Positions 25,040-38,210 are shown, counted from the first letter of the stretch. The stretch: 64,000 nucleotides of DNA from Ifrita kowaldi (GCA_013398055.1 VZRS01001447.1:1-64000); one strand, 5' to 3'. A program made the numbers and translations. Notes: generated by a model from the sequence alone, not told the origin.

Positions 25040-25555
25040 TAGAAATCCATTAACTACATAAACTCCACAATAAGAAACACAAATGCACAGGAGCTTCATA
25101 GGATAAAGGTATTAGAAAAATGACTGGAAGAACTTTTTTCAAAAACTTTGGTTCCTACAGTGATAAGAAACACACAGATATTTTGTCCAGAAAAACCTAC
25201 AGAACACAACAGAAGCTAAAAATGTTTTCTCAAGGGCAGTGCTAAGCTTTAGACTGTAATAAAATCACAAAATCTATATGCAACAGAAAGATCAGGGAAG
25301 CCATGGTGACACTCAAAGAAGTACACATAGAATGGGATTACAATTTCTCAAATTCATGGGTGTATGAACCAGCTTTTCTCTTTATGTTCTTGCTAAAATC
25401 TAATAACATACTGCAAAACAGAAATCTATTTTCCATATCAGAGTTTCTGAAGTGACTACTGCAGCCTAGAGTGTGCCTTGGAATTTTCTGGGAGGAAAAT
25501 ATTCTAAGTTACACAGCATTATCATAATCCACATTGTTGACTTTTGTCGTTATTT

Positions 25556-25574
25556 ATTTGCATAAATTAATTAC
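25556..25574 (+). promoter_or_regulatory. Octamer plus homeodomain-type motif cluster
   Basis: ATTTGCAT (reverse of the POU octamer ATGCAAAT) is followed at once by AAATTAATTA, which holds a TAATTA homeodomain core. The flanks (about 25530-25700) look less monotonous than their surroundings. Octamers occur several times by chance in AT-rich DNA of this length, so function is only a guess. Confidence 0.25.
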
Positions 25575-27276
25575 CCCTTGGAGCATTTGTGTGGTTTCTG
25601 TAAATAATTGTATGGCCTGGTAATCTGTCTCAAAAGATTTATTGTGTATATTTGTTTATGGAATGCTTAGCTAGAGCAGCAATCATATTAACGAATGCAG
25701 AAAAAAAAAGAAAACAAAATAGATATGTCAATTAACGTTTCCTTTAAAGGTTTTCTGCACAGATAGAATAGCAGCGTGGCATAGAACTACAAGTGAAAGT
25801 GAAATACAAACAAATGAATCAACATAAACAAGTACAATATATCAAGAAAATGAAATGCATGTAGTAAATTTCAGCTATAAATCCTAAATTTCGTAACTTA
25901 GAAGAAAAAAATCCCCAACAAATCTCCAAATCAGAAAAGTGGTCTGGGGATTTACCAATATTAGCCATCTGAGTGGCCATGCAGGTATTTGTTCCTTTCA
26001 CGCAAGACCTCCGTAGTTCAAACAGATAGTGGATCAGGTTGAAAAAATATTAAGAAATCAGATATCAGTTCATACAACTCCTGAAGATGCTTTCTTTCTG
26101 AAAAAACGTTTACAAGTAGCTTCAAATCAGTGCAGCTGGCAAATAACTCTCATTGAGAAGATTAGGCCCCTTTAAAGTTGTTTTCCCCTGACAAAGCAAT
26201 CTTGCCAGGTTGGTTTGCTAAGGAATGGACATAGAGACACCTTGGAAAAGTTATTCACTTTTCCACCTAATCACAAAAATAATAGTAATTTAAGTCATCA
26301 GTTCCTGTAGGTTGGCACTGGGACCTTGTTTTCAGTTTTGCTTACTGTTGCAACATCTCTGTAACAAGTATAGAGAAAAACCTTATTTAAAGCTTTCACG
26401 TAACAGGGTTGAGGGTTTTTTTGTTACTCAGGCTTCGGTTTTGGCTTTGGCTTTCTTTCAAGTTGAAGATTATGAATTTGTACACGAAACAACACCAGTT
26501 AAACCTTTTTGATAAATAATTTGCAATATATATACACACACAGAAATTCATTGTCTGAAAATCTCAAGTTTTAAACATAGCTGTTTTCTATTTCCTGATG
26601 GTTAATATTTTTAAATCACCTAGAAGTTCCATCTCCCTCTGTTATAACTATACACATATTTTTTAACTTTGTAAAATTGGTATAAATAACATGAAATCAT
26701 AGAAGTGATATTTTGTATCCATTCCTCAAGGACTAAGTGGCTGCCAACATGCATGACTGCAGAGAATGAAGCACCAATAGTAACAAACAAAGTGACTAAT
26801 TTTAGTGTCTTTAAATGTTGTGTGTTAATTTTTTTTTTCACATTTATATCTAAATCTTCTAATCTTAGTAACTAACAGTGTTAATGGAATTACATAGACC
26901 AAATTTATCACTCTTGTTTTGTGCCCAGTTGTTATTTAAGTGAACTTATCAGTCCTGTCCAAATGATGAATATTTTACATTAAACACAATTAAAATATCA
27001 CTTTGGTAATCTAAACTTTAGATCTTCTCAGTCCAGTATTTCCAAGCTGTCCCTCTGACCTGTTAGTTTGTCTGCATTGCCACCTGGAGGGCCTCTCAGC
27101 AAAGTCAGGTTGAATTCCTCGTGTGAGATCCTGTGTTAAGACTCCGGGACTTAAAGCAGCCTCTCGTGCTACAGGAGGAGACCCCACCGTGACTTCCCAC
27201 TGCCCCCCACAAGAGGCAGCCCTGAAAAGTGCCGAGATAGCCTGGAAGATGTCTAGAAGCCTAACCAGGTGTATGG

Positions 27277-27290
27277 TAATTAATGCAAAT
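27277..27290 (+). promoter_or_regulatory. TAATTA overlapping a perfect POU octamer
   Basis: TAATTAATGCAAAT combines a homeodomain core with a perfect ATGCAAAT octamer at 27283-27290. It sits beside an unusually GC-richer block (about 27020-27270), with a further TTAAT core just after it. This is the look of a developmental enhancer core, but conservation cannot be tested here. Confidence 0.3.
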
Positions 27291-28922
27291 AGGAGACAGA
27301 CTGCATTAATTTCCCCTTCCCTCCACACTGGCTTTTACATTAGTGTACATACTAATGATTATACTAGTTGTCTTAATTGTGAAAGTCTGGCTCTGGCTCA
27401 GTTAGAAACCACATATGAGAAGCTGAGGAAATGAGAATACAGCTCCTTGAAACCCAAAAGCAAGATGAAGAATTTAAATTCTCCAGTCCAGTTGCACCAC
27501 CTAAAATTGTGGCAAACAATTAGAGAAAAAGTCAGTCGAAAACTTGGACCATTTAAAAAAAAGACAAACCAAAAAAAACCACCTACTGATTAAATATAGA
27601 GCAAATGGTGCCCTTAAGACATCATATTTGGGAAGGAAAATAACATGATGCTACTTTAAATGACTGTAAGGCATGTCCTTTAAAACAACCAGTGATAGAA
27701 AACTGGTATTAAAATAATGCAAACAGAGTAAATTTGTAGAAAGTGAGAGAATAATATGTGATAGCAAGAAAAAAACTGTTTTCACCAAAGTGACATATTT
27801 GCAAGAAGCAAAACTTTTCCCATATGTCCCCTGAAGGAACATAATATTCCAGGCTTATTTTGGTTGCAAGTCTAGCTGGTCAAGCAGACACATGCCTACT
27901 CAGGGCAGATCAGAGTCTTCCCACAGACCCAAGTCATGGTGTATTCATGAAAGGAGCAGATGCTACCTGGCACACAGAGATGACACTGTTGCACCAGGAA
28001 AGAAAGGCTGCTTCTGCAGAAGTGGGATCAGCAGGAGTCCAGAAGATAACTACAACTAGTCATTGGATTATTACTTCAAATGCAAGGAATTGTTATGAAA
28101 TAGAGGGATTCAAACCTTGTCCTATACACAGTAGGTGAGTGTGAACTAAATAAAACAAGGAGGAAAATCTTCAAAAGTCAGAACAGTAGGTTTTGGCAGA
28201 AAACACCACCTGTTAAGGGTATGAAAATAATATCCTAGGTACAGCTGTGTGTCTCAGAAGAACAGACTAAAGAGATAGAAATGGAAGTGGAAACAGAAAA
28301 AGAGAGAGAGAAAAAAATGTCATTTTAATAAAAACAAAGCTGCACTTTCAGGAACTAGAGAAATCACATGGAATTACTGACAGAGCATTATTATAGAAGT
28401 TACTTCTGCAAGAGGGCAGTGTTTTGGCTGCCTTTCACAGCACCTGGGCATGAAGAACCTTCCTGTGGCAAGGTACAACAATTTCTGCTGCTCTTATGCA
28501 GAGTGAAAGACCTCAGATCCTGATCTTACCTCTTTTATAAAGCTAACTAGGGATGGATGCTATTACTGAGTTGCATCTCAGTGCCTGGATCAGAGCTCTC
28601 TTGCAGTAACTGAGAGAAAGCACTGGTTGGAAGCAATTGCTGCTAAACTCCTTGTGTTTCCACTGTGTTTAAGGAAGAGAGAATTAATCTGGATGTAAAT
28701 ACTTGTATCAAATAGAAATGCTAATGTAATGCCTCGCATTGATGGACGTAAATGAAATCCTTATAAAATATTCTGTAGACCTAAAGGCCTATGACTAGAA
28801 TATAAAACATGAAGAACGAAAAATAAGAAAACCTCCATGCTCTGACAGAAAAACAGCGGACTCTGACATGGAGGTGGGCAGGGTAGACAAAGCATATAGT
28901 CTCCAAAACAGTAAAAGCTTAC

Positions 28923-28942
28923 TTTAGCATGCTTTAGCATGC
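28923..28942 (+). repeat. Perfect 10-bp tandem duplication
   Basis: TTTAGCATGC occurs twice without a gap. It is a tiny replication-slippage event. Confidence 0.6.
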
Positions 28943-29348
28943 CAAAACTACTAATCTGGTTTAGTATTATGCTGGATATTCCTTATATTTATTTCTTCTA
29001 CAGATTTCTACACAGGAAATTAAAGTCTGTACTTTCTGCATGGCTGTTACTAAACTGTAACTGTTAGGCTTCAGTTAAAGTCTCTTTCTTTAGCAAAAGA
29101 GTGCTAAAAAATAACAGATCAATAAGTTGCTTGAAACACGTCGTGAAGGATTGATTTGGAAGCCAAAGATTGCTTCCTACTGATGGGAACAGCTTTCTGC
29201 AAATTAAGTGTTTCTTTTAAAGAAATGCCAAATCTATGGAAAAAGGAAATTCTTTTAAAAAAAAAACCACAGTAAAGAATATACAGTGTATATAATGGGA
29301 CAGAGAACCAGTGAAGGGACAATCCCTCAGAGCAACTCATGTACTAGT

Positions 29349-29570
29349 AACAAAAAGAAAACAATACGGGGTAGAGCAGAAAAGAAAAAGAGTAAAGTCA
29401 GGAAAAGGAAAAGCAGAGAGTTAAGAAGTGAGTTACAGGAGATGGAGTCTGATGAACTCCATATACAAACAAAAAAGAAAAAAAGAAGGAAAATTAAGGG
29501 AAGAAAAAAATCAATAATAATAGAAAAGAAAAATCAAAAAAGGAAGGGAACAAGTATGAAAAAAAAAATT
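29349..29570 (+). repeat. Purine-rich (A/G) low-complexity tract
   Basis: For about 220 bp the plus strand is almost entirely A and G, with scattered T and few C. One frame reads as a lysine/arginine-rich peptide from 29286 to 29588, but this follows from AAA, AAG and AGA repeats and is not evidence of a gene. Confidence 0.75.
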
Positions 29571-32044
29571 TGCAATTGCTCATTCTAAAGGTATGCAACA
29601 AAAGGGGAAAAAAAATCTCCATGTACTCCCTCTATATGGTGCATATGCCTCTCCTGTGCAACCTGTGCAGGCAAAAAGGCTTGCAGGCATTTCAAGAAGT
29701 TCAGGTGAATGGAGTGGCTACACTGTCACCCAGTGGCAGACTCTGCCATCATTAGTGCTGATCTGCTGAAGAGGACAAGGGTTATCACAGCACCCTCTAA
29801 CCTGGGTATTTCTGCAAGAGCACCAAACTGTTTGGCTGCCATTTCATAAAGCAAAATTCATTTGACAGCAAAAGGGTTAAATTTAACAGCTGGACAGCTG
29901 AGCAGCTGCTTTCATGATTTAAATAAAAATAAGCTGAAATCCTTGCTGTCAGCTCAATGATATATGACTTGTAATGGGATGTTTCCAACCTTTTCTTCCA
30001 TATGGTCGCCTACGTTAGGTAATACACACAGCCTACAGTGCAGCCAGCTTCTCAGAAAACATCTGGGTCCCATTCCTGCTCTGTTAGCTTCAGTGTTGCC
30101 TCCCACAAACACAGATGATTCATAGGACAACATCCCTTTGGTTAAGGATCAAATTAGGACATTTCATTGATAATTTTATCATGCATCCAAACTGGAGTTA
30201 TGGGAAACTGGAACTAATTCAAACAAGAATTTCTCCACACATATTTCCACCCTCCTATCTGCAGTTGATAAAGTTAAGATTTCAGAAACAGATTTTAATG
30301 ACCGCTTATGAAAAAAAGAAAAGAAGAAAAAAACTAGCCTATCTCCTGGGAGGAATGCATTTCCGCTTGATTTCATCTTCTCTCTCGCCTAGTTTTAGAG
30401 TATTTCCCCCTTCAAAAATGTGTTTGCTGACAGGAAAATCATAACATTATACTTATTTCTAGAAGCTGAAATCAAAGCCAATTATTTCTTCTATTGATAA
30501 GAGATTAAGATCTGCTTCAAGTAAATTTTTTCATGTTTAAAAAATATAATGGAATAAAGAGGAAATGGACAATCTCCCCTGGAGCTCATGTGGTGAGTGA
30601 CACAGGCTGGCTGCTTGGGGCTCTGCTAAGGAAAGATGAAGTTAGCAAATACTGGCCAGTCATTTCTTTAGCATTGGTCCTCCAAATATTAACACAGAAC
30701 GCCTTTGATGTTCCATTACTTCAGATTTTGTGGTCATGCTTTTGAACAGGAAGGACTGACAGTGCCAGAATTTATGCAGCAATTCACTGATTTGCACAGT
30801 TGGTTGCCCACAGCAATTGGTGGTTTTGTTTGAATGTCTTTCAATCATCTTTTCCAACACACTTCAAAAATCACCACAAGTTGCTTTGGTGTGATGCACT
30901 ACCCCATTAGTACTAAAACAACAACTGATCTATAGCACTTTCTGTCTACTCAGTTTTTCAAAATTCTACTTTTTCCTCACTCACAATTTGAGCAAATGAC
31001 AGAAATTTAATCAGTTAACTATTATTAAACAATAAGACAGTACTTTGCAAATGCATCTCTAGTATAACTTGATACTAAAGCTTAACTCCATTAATTCAGA
31101 GAAGACAAAACAATACCCAGTGAATACCATGTTAAGAATCTGTCAGAATGACTCTGTGCTTTTCTCTCTAGCACCTGTATACTTTGCTATGTGCTAACAT
31201 AAAATTTAAAATGCTGAAAAAGAAGATCAGATTCATGTCCACTCTACGTCCCAAGTATAAAATAAGACAAAGCATAAACCAGCAATATTCTCCCGGGGAC
31301 AGATGCATACAAACACATTCCTAAACTGTTTTTCCAAGAGTCTTGCAGATACCTCAGGGTGGTGCTGGGCCACCACCATGTACATCAAGACAATCTGCTC
31401 ACACCACAGATACACTAGGTCATGATCCTGCCCATAAGGAGACAGAGATATGCTGCCCTAGGGCAGAACAGATCTAGCTTTCAAGACCTTCTATATCATG
31501 CCAGGCTTGTCAGTGCTGGTCCCAGAGCAGACTAGAGTCAATGCTATAAAACTGATACAAACTGATATCAAAGACTTACAGCTGCCCTACTCCCAGCTGC
31601 CAGTTCTGTGATGTGCTCACATCCCATACAGCACACATTCTCACCCAGTGTGTTACCAGGATTTACTGAAGGAAAAAATCAAGCATCACCGTTGTTTCAG
31701 AAATTCTGTCTATATTTTTGTGCAAAGATCTGCTGGTGTTTTTGTTTTACTGGCACTTAGAAATTGCTGAACAGCTAAAATTGAGATTAGCTCTGCTATA
31801 AAATCTGTCTGACACAATAGCATGTTCTGGAATGATTGAAAAAGATACATAGGAGGACAGACAAAAGGCTAGTTAGAAATATGTTGGTTTTACTACTAAT
31901 TTACTTAAGTAATTTTTCTCCCATTGAGTTTCTCCCATGATTTTTCTGTCAATTGAAACAGCGTTCTCTTGACTTGTTGGCAAACAAACTCAAATTTAAT
32001 AGCTTATACTCAGCAGCTCAACAAACTGATATCAAAAGTCATTG

Positions 32045-32448
32045 ACAGGTTGAGCTGGGGATTGTTCTGCCTGGAGAAAAGAAGGCTCTGGGAAGACTTC
32101 CAGTACCTAAAAGGGGGGCTACAAGAAAGCTGGAGAGGCCACAAAACTTTTATAAGGCCACATAGAGATAGGACAAGGGATAATGGCTTTAAATTGAGAG
32201 TAGGTTTAGACTAGATATAAGAAAGAAATTCTTACTATGAGAGTGGCGAGGCACTGGAACAGGTTTTCAGTTAAGGGTTTCACCATGAAGTGGTGAGTGC
32301 CCCATCCCTGGCAGGGATCAAGACCAGGTTGGATGGGGCCCTGAGTAATCCAATCTAGTGGAAGGTATCTCTGCCCACGGCAGGGAGGCTGGAACTAGAG
32401 GATCTCTAGAGTCCTTTCCAACCTAAACATTTCTATGATTCCATGATA
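32045..32448 (+). mobile_element. CR1 LINE 3' portion
   Basis: The left part reads like the end of CR1 ORF2: GAGCTGGGGATTGTTCTGCC, then a segment corresponding to SLEKRRLRED. The right part is the 3' untranslated region, with GTCCTTTCCAACCTAAACAT and the octamer-like TTCTATGATTCCATGAT end. It is 5'-truncated and broken by stops. It has the same orientation as the 22.8 kb copy but is a separate insertion. Confidence 0.95.
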
Positions 32449-33146
32449 CATATTACACTATTTAACTCAAACAGGAATGATAGGAATGCTTTTCAGAATT
32501 AAGTTGAAGTGCAATAGAATTTTCCACATTATAAAGACTGCTTTAAGTAGCAGAATTCATGGAAATCTTTAATCTTTGAGTTTCGCAGGAAGGTATTTCA
32601 TGTTTCCTCTAACAGGTCATTCACTACTTTTAAACCACTTTTCCTCTCTGTGATAATATATTTTACTCATTTTGGATGTATTTCTCTTCTTACTAAAATG
32701 CAAAACCGTAGAAAAATTTAAAAAATAATACAAAGCTTAATTTGAGTGTTCATTATCAAACTGTAGCACTGATACAACATCAAAATATGCATCGTCTACA
32801 CTAGAAGTGATTTATGTGGAATGCTATAATGCACACAGGAATTCTGCTCAGTGAATGTTTCCTTCTGTGCACTAAATGACTCAACTCCTGTGCACTTTAT
32901 CTGGAGATTGAAAGTGGTGGAAGTAGAGAGCAGAGTGATCATACCACTAGTAGTGGAAACACCAAAAAAGAAAGCAATCAGCTACCAGAGCATGTACATA
33001 CTCGGATAAGGCACACATTCTCATTCTTTTGCTGCCAATGCTTAGAACTGCAAGTACTATAAAATCCTGTAGAAAGAAGGTGGCTGAATGGAGGTAAAGA
33101 GGTTTTAGTTGAGAAGAAAATGAGATCACAGAAATACTATATCTTC

Positions 33147-33250
33147 CTTGTTTTGTTTGGTTTGTTTTTTCTGGTTTTATTTTTATTTTTATTTTTGGGG
33201 GGCTTTTTTTTTTGTTTGTTTGTTTGTTTTAAGTTTTTATTTTTATTTCT
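33147..33250 (+). repeat. T-rich low-complexity region with (TTTTTA)n and (GTTT)n
   Basis: Runs of ATTTTT units, a GGGGGG block and then GTTT units are packed into about 100 bp. It could be a decayed simple repeat or a retroposon tail in reverse, but no attached element was recognised. Confidence 0.75.
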
Positions 33251-34722
33251 TACGCATAATTAGATTTGTGAACTTTGAAAAGGTGTAGAGGACAAATACA
33301 ATATATGAAGATGATATATGCAAAAATACCAGCTACCTGCTGAGTACCAGAGAAGCTACACTAAACCACAATACATTTGTCACCAAATTCTCAGCTTCCT
33401 TAAACCTGCCTCAATGACTGAAGGGCTTAATGGTTAGCATCTTTCAATTCCCCCTCACTTGTACTTTATGAATCTGAGTAAAATAATACAAACCTAATGT
33501 TTCAGTAAGTTCTGAATTTAGAGCTTGGTACCTATAGATATTGGTGTGGCATTTTTGCTGACAAAGCTAAAAGCATAAAAGGATTAGAGACTGCATTCAA
33601 CTCTAAATACGAAAAAATAATGCCATTCGCAAATTTCCCATAAGTCTCTACAAGATGTTAAAGTGGGGTTAACTCTAAGCAGGTGATATACTTAGGTTTT
33701 AGTTTTTCTTTCTCATGACTGCTTCATTCCCTCATTTCATTTTGTTCTCCCCCATGCAGATGCATGTTATTTTGATAATGTTATTATTAAGAATGAGCCA
33801 TGACAGAAGCTCCAAAACCAAAACAAAACCCAGAATGATATCAATATAAACAACGAAAGCAATGAATTGATCTAAGAATGCTTTACACTAGAAAGTCAAG
33901 CCAGGAGAATTGTGTGTAGACCACAACAGCATGCATTCACCTAACTGAATGAACATGAAACAAAAAATATACCAATGTGATCTATTTTCTTTCCACATTG
34001 GGGGCTATCCAAGACATCATATATATAGAACTTTTCTTAAAACTTCCAAGACTATTTAACTAAGAATTATCAATACTATAACTATGACCTAGCTTGAATG
34101 AAGAAATACTCTCATGCAGCAGAAAGCCTTTCCATGGAGAAAAATATGTATTTGAAGGGTATTTGAAAGACCATTTAGCTCAAAGACGAATGATAGGCAT
34201 ACCTTTCTCAAAAATAAACATACATCTGCAATTATTTAAGATTCAGCTAGATGCACATAAGCACTCACAAAACTGTAAGCAGATGACAGATTTAGAGTGT
34301 AGGAGAGTAACCAGAAGGACCAGCAAACTAGAGAAAATCCCATTTCTCTCTTGTGATAAATAGTACGTTCCAATGGGTGAAACCCTGAACTGACTTGTGT
34401 CCATAGTCCTATCCTCTCCTTAATGAGACAGCTCAATGAGGTAACACAGGAAGCTAAAGCTCCTGAACACTATTCTCAACATATTGTTATTTTTTACTAA
34501 GGTAACCAATTAAAGTGAAAAAATGTAAAGAAATTCTCCTGGTAAAATGAGTTCCAGCAATTTTTCTTCATCTGCTTAGCAGACACTCTGGTGCAATAGA
34601 TTTCAGCAGGAAGAGTTACCTAATCTAAAACATTCAATCCCTGCCTGAACTGATTATCAGGATATTCCCAGGTCACATCCCCTCATCTCCATTTCTTGAG
34701 ATAAAAATAAATTTTGTGAGGG

Positions 34723-34736
34723 TTTTTTTTTTTTTT
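34723..34736 (+). repeat. Poly-T run of 14 bases
   Basis: Simple homopolymer. No minus-strand retroposon body was recognised beside it. Confidence 0.8.
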
Positions 34737-34845
34737 AAAGGACAAAACGCTACTTAGAGTGATTTTTCTTGTTCCTAACAAGGTTCTCAGACTGAATGTA
34801 GATATTTTTCACCACTCAAGAATTTCAGAAAGAACCATAACTCAC

Positions 34846-34911
34846 CTTTGGACTTCCCACCCAGCCCTGAAAAGCAATTCCTGAAATATCCAGGGCCACA
34901 GTAATATCATT
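34846..34911 (-). CDS. Candidate internal exon, unrecognised product
   Basis: On the minus strand the right edge is a very good donor, CCAAAG|GTGAGTTA, at 34846/34845. The 66 nt before it are open for 22 codons in phase 0, reading NDITVALDISG then IAFQGWVGSPK, which is protein-like. The acceptor at 34912 (TTTATAGCAG) has a poor pyrimidine tract. A stronger acceptor (GAATTGCTTTTCAG) would leave only 21 nt, 34846-34866. Phase 0 on both sides fits between the candidate exons at 49922-50034 and 6500-6580. The product is unrecognised, and the call is weaker than the two exons near 50-52.8 kb. Confidence 0.22.
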
Positions 34912-37900
34912 CTGCTATAAACTGCTCTCACAGTTATACGTGCAGCCAGTTAAAAAACACTATAGTTCAAGACATCCTGGGCATATTCCCTTCTCTAAGG
35001 GAAAAGCTTCATTAACAGTGTGGAGGTTTTGAAGATGGCCTTGAGTTATTTATCATTAGCCTATGATTCAAGGAAATGTTCACTTATGTTCGCTTTTGTT
35101 GGTGTAACACAAAAGGTTTGAAAGTCCTCTGAAAAATCAGGCTAAAGTTCAGTAATCTGTTCCATTAATTCCATCACAAAAGGCTAATTATAGAATAGGA
35201 TATTGAATTTCGTCATCTTCCTTTTCTCTCTACATAGGTATTTTCTTCCAGGACTCATTCAGCACATATTCTCGTAAGCAAGACCAAGAATATATGAATG
35301 ATTTTTGTTTTTCCTTACCAGGCTTAATAATATCCATTATTTTTACTTTAAAGAAAATAATAACAACAAAAATTATCATAGAATAACATTGAATAATAAG
35401 AGTAAACTATGTACCCGGAATCCAAGTTAATGATACATGGAAAGAGAATGTGTCCTGAAGCCCAGGAGTTCATAACATTGCTGGGTGGGGGACCAGGATG
35501 GTTACAGGAGGGAACAAAGCCTGGAACGTGGGAGATATGCACGTCCAGGGACCTGCAAGCTTTCTCGAGGGTGGATAAAGGCTTCAACAGGAAGGTCAGA
35601 AAGAAACAGTTGGCAAATAGGTGTGGAATAACATTCTTGAAGAAGACTTATGTCAGAGATCTGGGTTTGAACTAAGGCTAGCCTGGGGAATTTTGTTAAT
35701 CAAGTTAGAAGTTAGAAGCTCAGTACTGCCAAGAATATGATGCTTCAGTGATAGAAAAGTGAACTTTAAGAATACTTGAAGTCGTGGGACTAAGCACTTC
35801 TCTGATGTCTGAGAGAACTTAAAAAATTGTAAGGTCTGGGCATAAACAAACAAGCAAAAATCTTGTAAAGCTTATTTTTACTTTTCAGGCAGTCATGGTC
35901 CAACCTTTGCAGACAAACACCTGAGACAAATACACCTTCAGATACTCTGCCCAAAAACCCCATTTTGTAAATACAGACAAATGGAGGAGCAATCCACCTA
36001 AGCTACTTAACAGGAGGTTTAGGCCTGTCTCTCAAAGATGTAGGAGTGAAGGAAATTCTTTCCTACCCTTCAATATTTTCACCTCTTCTTTGGATCTGAG
36101 TGCCTGGAAATGTTATTCATTTTAAAGTAAAAACTGGAGGAGAGTCTTGCACCTTCTATACGTTCAATATGACCTTGAACCAGAGACAAGGACTACAGAT
36201 CTGTGGCTTGCTCATTCAGTTTAGCCCTCAGAATTGAGTTCAATTTCTTCATAGAATGTTCAAAATGTTGATACAAAATTGAGAGCTTCAACCAAAAGTG
36301 CTAGAATGCAAGCATCCCCAAAAGGTACTCTGGCCCTCTCCTTATCACTGGAGGCCCTAATTTTAAAAGCATGGGCAAAATCAAACAGCAGAAAAGCATG
36401 GTGAACTTGAATCATCCTTTCAAGTCCCAGACAGATTTGAGAAGGGCATTACAACTGCTACCCTTCTGCTATGTTTCATGGGTTAAACCAGTGACGCCAG
36501 TAGTAGCTAGGTTCACTTCACTGGTACACCCAAGAAATGGGCCAAGTTGATGTCGACCAGGTAAGGAGAGCTGTAAATCAATTCATTTATGATGATCCTT
36601 GATGCAGTATTTAGGTAACCGCGCTCTTAACCTTCCCAAATTAGAATATCCCAGCAGAATAAGTGAGAAATAACTTGTCTGTGACTCTGTGTGCAGCCTG
36701 ACCAGCAGAGCTGTATCTGAACTTGTCTGGAATGTACCTAGATGCTGAAATGCTGGTGGCTTAGGCCATCTCCCCAGCTGGCCACCTCAGAGCTTTAGGG
36801 ACAAATGTTTCTGCAGCATCAAGTCTAGTGAACTACAGAGGGAAAAGGCGAGAATTTTTGTATGATGAAGAAATTGGATGTAGTTGCATGAAAGGCAGTC
36901 AGGTAGGTATCTATCCCTACTGAACTTCAAAATTATTTCTAGTGAGAGTTTGCACAAGAACATATTTGAATACCCTTAGACATCTGATAAAAGCATCTTG
37001 TGGAAAGACAGTACATTAAGTTATCTTCTTTTAAGTGAAAAACAGTCATTTAGAAAGTAGTACTCCTTATACAGATTACTCCACCATCCAAAACCTACCA
37101 TATATGCATGCTCCTCTGGATAGAAGTTACATTGATTTATTTCAAACACACTTAAGTGAAAACTGTCCAGGAAACTCAGCAAAAGGCTTAATTAAACATA
37201 AGAACATATTGAAAATAAATTTCAAGAAAATAATGAACTAACTTTTAGTGGAAAGAAAATACTTAAATCAACTTTGATTTGGTTGAGCTTTGCATATGAC
37301 TCAAAAGCTGTATGTTTTAACAAGTCTGACTGGATGAAGAGTGACTATTAAATTTTAAATGCTATTAATTGCCCTTGGGTAATTATGAGGTAGGTACTGT
37401 ATCTCATTTTTAAATGCAAAATGTATTGTAGAATGGTATAGTTTGCATTCAATATACTAATATTAAAAATAATATAAACTGTATGACTGCAGCATGGTGG
37501 AATTTGGCTCCGATTTTAAAAGAGAAACTCTTTCCATAAGACACAGTAAAGAATATCATATTTAAATAAGTTTAAGATGTTTTCAGTCTATTCCGTTTTA
37601 CTCAAGTCGACATTTTCTTCTCTTAAACAGCATAAAAAGAATTATATTTAAATAAGTTTAAGATGTTATCCAGTCAATTCTTTTTTTCCTTAAAAAAATA
37701 TAATTCATCTGTCAATGAAGACAATTAAATTGTTTCTCAAAGTTCCCTTCCACAAGTGTAATGAAAATGCCATTCCTATATAACCTATCAAAAGAAAGGA
37801 ACAAAATCCCACATTCTAACATGACAGACAAAATGGTCTTTAAAAATAAAATTAAAAGGAGGAAGCAATATGATAGCTTCACAGGTTTTGTTGACCATCA

Positions 37901-38210
37901 GTAAATGTCAAATGAAATACACTTTTTTAATCAGCAATGTTGAGATACATAGTAGAATGACTCAGCAGAGTAACACCTTTACTATTTAGAAAGATACAAA
38001 GAACACCTGCCATTAGCACCCTCCTCCACTCTCTCACCCACACAATATCTTTCTATAGCTTCTTTCTTAGTAGATAATCATGACTGGAGATAGCAGTGTA
38101 TTTTGTTACTCTGCCTAGAGTGAAAACGTAATTATCATTCCCCATTTCATATCTCCTTTCAAAATTAAAAAACACACAAAAATGAAAAGAAGAAAAAAAA
38201 AAACACCCCC
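34912..38210. other. AT-rich non-coding stretch
   Basis: No gene or dispersed repeat was recognised. It includes the 86-bp-period tandem duplication near 37.6 kb. A plus-strand frame at 35409-35675 has no recognisable domain and overlaps an equal frame on the other strand. A plus-strand donor-like CCAG|GTAAGG near 36560 lacks a convincing acceptor. Confidence 0.6.
37542..37680 (+). repeat. Diverged tandem duplication, period 86 bp
   Basis: A perfect 20-base core TTTAAATAAGTTTAAGATGT, extended on both sides to 24 bases, occurs at 37558-37581 and 37644-37667. Similarity continues left (ACAGTAAAGAAT against ACAGCATAAAAAGAAT) and right (TCAGTCTATTC against CCAGTCAATTC). The copies have small insertions and substitutions, so this is a real, older local duplication and not an assembly artefact. 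Confidence 0.75.

Larger units (their letters stand above)
23888..32044. other. AT-rich non-coding stretch with possible conserved blocks
   Basis: No gene was recognised. It contains a CA microsatellite (25023-25039), octamer/homeodomain-rich blocks near 25556 and 27277, a duplicated 10-mer at 28923-28942 and a long purine-rich tract at 29349-29570. The lysine- and arginine-rich frame across the purine tract is an artefact of composition. Confidence 0.6.
32449..34845. other. AT-rich non-coding stretch
   Basis: No gene was seen. The T-rich low-complexity region at 33147-33250 and a 14-T run at 34723-34736 are the only notable features. Confidence 0.65.

Noticed and set aside
29286..29588. 100-codon lysine/arginine-rich frame
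   Set aside because: It is produced by the purine-rich tract. There is no domain, no splice context and no codon pattern beyond composition.
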